Shown: positions 60,248 through 64,000 of the stretch, piece by piece
How positions within the stretch are numbered: position 1 is the first letter of the stretch
Layout: every line of letters starts with the position of its first letter
Origin: Mesodorylaimus sp. YZB2_4
Lineage: Eukaryota; Nematoda; Enoplea; Dorylaimida; Dorylaimidae
DNA length: 64,000 nt
Assembly (NCBI GenBank): GCA_030248295.1
Contig: JASANH010001283.1
Location: 186,001-250,000, forward strand
Reading direction: 5' to 3'
Program-made: the position numbers and the translations under genes
The notes under the pieces: model-generated
Database searches by the model: none
What the model saw: only the letters and a program-made list of their open reading frames with translations
What the model was told of the DNA's origin: nothing

Positions 60248-61700
60248 TTCACCTAAAACTTATTTATTCGTAATGAAATTCATCCACACAGTAGAAATAC
60301 CGCCCACACTAGTGGAGCTTGGCGAATAGCCTTCTTGGTCGGCTGCTAATGACGCCCCTTCGGTACCAGATCTCTACAAATGTGATCCTATGCTTGTTAC
60401 CCCGGAGACGACGGGTGCAAGGTGACTGGCTTGGTTGCTTGGTTCGCCCACTTTCATTGTCAGCTTTTCTCCAGACGAGGACGTGCTCCAGGCGACAGGT
60501 ATGGATGTGGGCATGCAGGGGTTCAAAAGAGGCTGTAAAAACGGAAAACGGTCCCTCTAAAATGTATGTAAAAATTTTGAAAAACCTGCAAAATCAGCGC
60601 CAATTTTTAATAAGTGCGAATATCTAATAATTTGATGTTTCTATCCATTCCGGCTCAGAACAACCAGACAATAGTTGTCTACTGCAGGTAGCAGAATAAT
60701 AGGATCAGGACAAAGGCGCCACAAGCAACTACAACTAGACGACTAGACGCCACTTGCAAAAGTGTGCTCATGTCAGTCAAAAAAATCCATGGACAAACCT
60801 ATGAAGGCGGATTTATAGCCGGCAAAATTCTACACCTACTCCTCGGGTAGGAGTAGCGCGCAGGGTAATATTGAGTTAGGCTGGATACTGTACTACTCTC
60901 TACTCTTACCTTCGAGTAGCGAATTTTGGGCCACCATAAACGACCAGGTGTAACGAAATTATCTGCGCTGGAGTAGTGGAGGCAGGTGCAGCAAATGCAA
61001 TAACTTTGAGTGTTAGTGCATTCTCTGCACTCGTGTACTTGCCGAAAGCCAAATCTCAAAATTTAATCCAACAAAATTTGGTGATGGATGGGTGACGCTG
61101 GAGTAGTGGAGGATCTGCACAAGGGTGCCTTCTGGGGAGATCAAGCACACAAACAAAGGGTGCGACGGAGTGGAAGATGATTGAAAATTTGCGACTCACC
61201 CGTGTACAGTTTTTATTCCGCGAAAAATGCGCGGTGGAACTGCGAGGTTACAGGAACTTCCTTGGGGAATCACATTCTGCAGCATAAATCAGAAGGCACC
61301 AACTCTTACTCATGAGCGCCGTTTTCGTTTGTTATGCGTTTATATTGTTTCGTTGCGACTTTAGAGTTTCTTAAAGAAAATTCATGAAAAACATCCGCAT
61401 ATTTTTCATTCTTCGCCCTGATCTGCCAGTCTGTCGCTTTGTCTGCGAGAGATAGTCAGACAAAGCGAGAGAGCAAAAATGAAAATGAGCTTTCAAAAAG
61501 CGTTTTCGCTAGATCTCAAACCATATTGAGCAACTTAATTTTTCTTTTCGAATTTTTGGTTTACTTTTGAATGAACTTGATGAAGTAGGAAAGTTGCAGT
61601 TGATCCTTCATTTTACAAAAGTGGAGGGAGCAAGATGACATCGAGCGAGAACGAGTGGACAAATATTTGGAAACCAATACATCACATCATCCGGTCACCC
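60248..61700. other. Intergenic, no gene seen
   Basis: No recognisable coding potential. Repeated TAGGAGTAG / GAGTAGTGGAGG words occur at 60838-61115. A perfect 12-bp inverted repeat lies at 61434-61468. Confidence 0.55.
61434..61468. repeat. Perfect 12-bp inverted repeat, 11-nt loop
   Basis: TCGCTTTGTCTG (61434-61445) and CAGACAAAGCGA (61457-61468) are exact inverse copies, about 230 nt past the 3' end of the vWA-like gene on the minus strand. Confidence 0.85.
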
Positions 61701-63143
61701 TCACTTCTTTTTTCCAGAAGTGCCAGCTAATCTGCTCTTCTTCGCTTTACCAGACTTGGTCGACTTTCCTGCACGCTTTTCAGATTTGGTACTCAGTTTA
61801 CCAGACGATCCTTTCGTTCGTGGTGCTTCCACCTTGGATTCAATTTCCGACAAGTCGGCGGCCGTTCCTTGTTGGGCTCCTGGTGCTCCCATATAAACGG
61901 ACATGGAGATGACACTTTCCATGAGTTTCTCAATTTTTTTGTTAGCAGCCTCAGCTTCAGCCTTGCGTTTCTTCATGATGATGAAGACAGCGGTGCCAAA
62001 GGCGACGAATGCGATCAGCATGACGACGATGATCCCGACAGCGAGCCAGATCATCGTGTTGATTCCCTCCTCACGATCAGTCGGGCATGGATCGCAAATG
62101 AAGATATCCAGGCAATTATGCAGTCGCCAGGCATCCCTTGGAAGAGTACCTTTGCGTTTCACCATCGTGATTGGACCACAGGCTTTAATGCAATCGGGTC
62201 GCGGTCCTTCCCACGGCCACTTGTCGTCGCACTCACGCTTGCAGTCCTCAATGACGCAACTGCCCGTCGGCGTTTCCAGATTGTTCTCACGCGCGTCGAT
62301 GTACACGTTTTCGTCGGCTTGCCAAGCTTGGAATTCGCAAATGGTTCGATTTTGATCCTTGAAGCGGCAGATTGTCTTCCATCCAGTCAGATCGCGCACG
62401 ATGGCTTCCTTCACTTCCAAGAGCGCCGGGATCGTGCTGGATTTGTTGTCTGTTTCAAAGAAGAATACTTTGTCTTTGCGTTCGTCCGCCAGTTGAAAGG
62501 CTTCTGCGTAGGCGTCGGCGCGCATGAAAGGTCCTGGTTTGTCGAGGACAGTTTTTTTCCAAGTCAGCACGTAGACCAGAACACCTTTTTCGCTCATCTC
62601 ACGAAGAATGGATCTTGCCTTGTCGATGAAGTTGCCTCGGTCAGCATGAAACATGATGAGTACTTTGGCTCGTGTGTCGTCTGAGTAGTTGAACATTCTG
62701 TCGACTAGTTGAACGACATATTTCGTATCGTAACGTCGATATTTCAGGTCATATCGATAATCTGGTTGTGGACGGGCAGAAATAGTCCAGTTGTAGATCC
62801 TGATGCCCTCGATGAACATATTCTGATCTCCCGTCAAATTCGCCAATACCTTGTATGTGTCAGGATCCTTGCCGTCCTTGTTTATAGTGTTAAATTCTGC
62901 TTCGTTGAGCACAGGATCCACCAGTCCCAAGCGTACCATATCGTCCCCGATTTCAAAGCTCGATAGCAATACTTCCTTGAAAGCTTCCGCGTAACCTTCT
63001 TGCGGGAAGCCAAATTCTGGAATTGCAGGGACTGCGATGATATCGATCTTGCCTTTGATTCTCTTTTGACCTTCGACCGTCGATATCTCAAGCAGCGCAA
63101 TTAACAGGACAGCGATTATCGAGCGACCGTTGCATTCGATCAT
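61701..63143 (-). CDS. vWA-like type I membrane protein (paralogue 2)
   Basis: Intronless, 480 residues from ATG 63143. The in-frame ATG at 63278 would add 45 residues ahead of the signal peptide; 63143 is preferred because the hydrophobic segment (SIIAVLLIALLEISTVEG) follows at once. Order: signal peptide, vWA-like fold (KGKIDIIAVPAIPEF; SFEIGDDMVRLGLVDPV; RAKVLIMFHADRG; KGVLVYVLTWKK), Cys-rich module (CDDKWPWEGPRPDC, ACGPITMVKRKG, CLDIFICDPCPT), transmembrane helix (NTMIWLAVGIIVVMLIAFVA) and a Lys/Ser/Gly-rich tail. As in its paralogue, the metal-binding residues of vWA are not preserved. The Ser-rich repeats are absent, so the Cys-rich module abuts the membrane. Function is unknown; an adhesion or receptor role is only an inference. 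Confidence 0.84.
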   Translation of the reverse strand: MIECNGRSIIAVLLIALLEISTVEGQKRIKGKIDIIAVPAIPEFGFPQEGYAEAFKEVLLSSFEIGDDMVRLGLVDPVLNEAEFNTINKDGKDPDTYKVLANLTGDQNMFIEGIRIYNWTISARPQPDYRYDLKYRRYDTKYVVQLVDRMFNYSDDTRAKVLIMFHADRGNFIDKARSILREMSEKGVLVYVLTWKKTVLDKPGPFMRADAYAEAFQLADERKDKVFFFETDNKSSTIPALLEVKEAIVRDLTGWKTICRFKDQNRTICEFQAWQADENVYIDARENNLETPTGSCVIEDCKRECDDKWPWEGPRPDCIKACGPITMVKRKGTLPRDAWRLHNCLDIFICDPCPTDREEGINTMIWLAVGIIVVMLIAFVAFGTAVFIIMKKRKAEAEAANKKIEKLMESVISMSVYMGAPGAQQGTAADLSEIESKVEAPRTKGSSGKLSTKSEKRAGKSTKSGKAKKSRLAGTSGKKK

Positions 63144-64000
63144 TTTCTCAAGCAATTCGATGGGAAGTTCTTCTTGAACGAGATTGTTGCAGAATTTGAA
63201 GAGGCGTCGGAAGAGGGTGGTTTCGGTACAATCGCACGCGCACAGAAAGGCACAAAAGAGTGAGTGATCTGCGCTCATTGAAAACGAATAGTGGGTGTAC
63301 TTTACAGTGTAAAGTGCAATACACTGAGAAGTAAATGCTGTAAAAGTAGTAAAGTAGCTGTGCTGCGATAGTTCAATAGTTGGATATCATATGATTCTGT
63401 ACTGTACAGTAGTCCTTCGTCACCTATACAGTGAGAAACTCAAAGCAAAATTCTTTAGCTCAAGCCCAAGCTCAAGCTCAAGTGCTCTACTGACCAAATT
63501 GGAATTAGTGAAAACAGTGCACGCAAATGAGACGCAGGTTGGCCCTGATTTAGTCGGTTTCGTCTGGCGAGACTTTGGGGAATCCGTACAATTTTTAGTC
63601 CACCAATTGATAATTAGAAGACAATTGTTTATCAACGGTAAAGCGCAGAAAGATAAACTAAGGAGGCAAAAGTAAGTTTCAAATGCATTTATTAACAGAA
63701 GGTGTCAGAATTACACGAATCACCAAAGACCTTATCGCAGTCTGTTTTTCAAGCACAGAATATATTATGGATCTACTTACTATACCATGGTAAAGTAGAT
63801 CCATGGACTATATTACCGCTCAAATAGCCACTTGGGTAAATGTCACAGCTCTCTGCGTAAAAGTTAGTTTCAGCGTCCTCTGCCAGTAGTGAATTAGAGC
63901 TCCGTTTGAGATGTGAAGTAAAACAGTCGACAATCATTCAGTACGTGCTTCAAAAAGCTGAAAAGAGCTATCGAATGTGTCTCCCCAGCATGCTTGCTTT
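63144..64000. other. Upstream of vWA-like gene to window end
   Basis: Presumed promoter and 5' UTR of the vWA-like gene. A plus-strand open frame at 63391-63675 encodes a Ser-rich stretch from an AGCTCA repeat and has no family features. No other gene is supported. Confidence 0.45.

Overview
This window is nuclear DNA from an invertebrate animal. Genes are split by many short introns of about 50-60 nt (GT-AG, with TTTTCAG or TTTTAG acceptors), and they are metazoan types: insulin receptor kinases, a BPI/LBP protein family, a CTR-type copper transporter, cytochrome c oxidase subunit 6A, TOMM6, and an adhesion-type 7TM receptor. Short introns, a low-copy SINE/MITE background and AATAAA signals suit a small-bodied ecdysozoan or a similar lineage. 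I cannot fix the phylum from sequence alone.

Layout. (1) 0-4.3 kb: 3' half of insulin-receptor-like gene A (plus strand), entering at the alpha/beta furin site. (2) 4.3-9.9 kb: no gene seen. (3) 9.9-22.2 kb: complete insulin-receptor-like gene B, 24 exons, 1432 residues, a tandem paralogue of A with matching intron positions. (4) 22.9-25.1 kb: secreted S1-family serine protease, 5 exons. (5) 25.7-39.4 kb: a large inverted repeat. Two near-identical arms of about 2.35 kb each carry a complete BPI/LBP-like gene (minus strand at 25.8-27.9 kb, plus strand at 37.2-39.3 kb). They flank about 9 kb containing TOMM6 (minus), COX6A (minus) and a CTR1-type copper transporter (plus). (6) 42.8-44.7 kb: intronless type I membrane protein with a degenerate von Willebrand A fold, a Cys-rich module and Ser-rich repeats (minus). 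(7) 45.7-48.8 kb: a third, more divergent BPI/LBP paralogue (plus). (8) 49.8-50.8 kb: hAT-like foldback element and tRNA-derived SINE. (9) 51.4-59.9 kb: a very large minus-strand gene: signal peptide, C-type lectin domain, about 2000-residue Ser/Thr-rich mucin including a 30-bp minisatellite, TSP1 domain, adhesion-class 7TM. No GAIN/GPS domain is visible, and one frame discontinuity lies in the mucin. (10) 61.7-63.1 kb: second intronless vWA-like membrane protein, paralogue of the one at 43 kb (minus).

Together the window mixes growth signalling receptors, mitochondrial housekeeping genes and a copper importer with a probable surface/innate-immunity set (three BPI/LBP proteins, a serine protease, the lectin-mucin-TSP1 receptor and two vWA-like membrane proteins). 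Exon models were built by hand from splice signals, frame continuity and paralogue comparison. The complete multi-exon models sum to whole codons, except the receptor at 51-60 kb, which needs one extra base.
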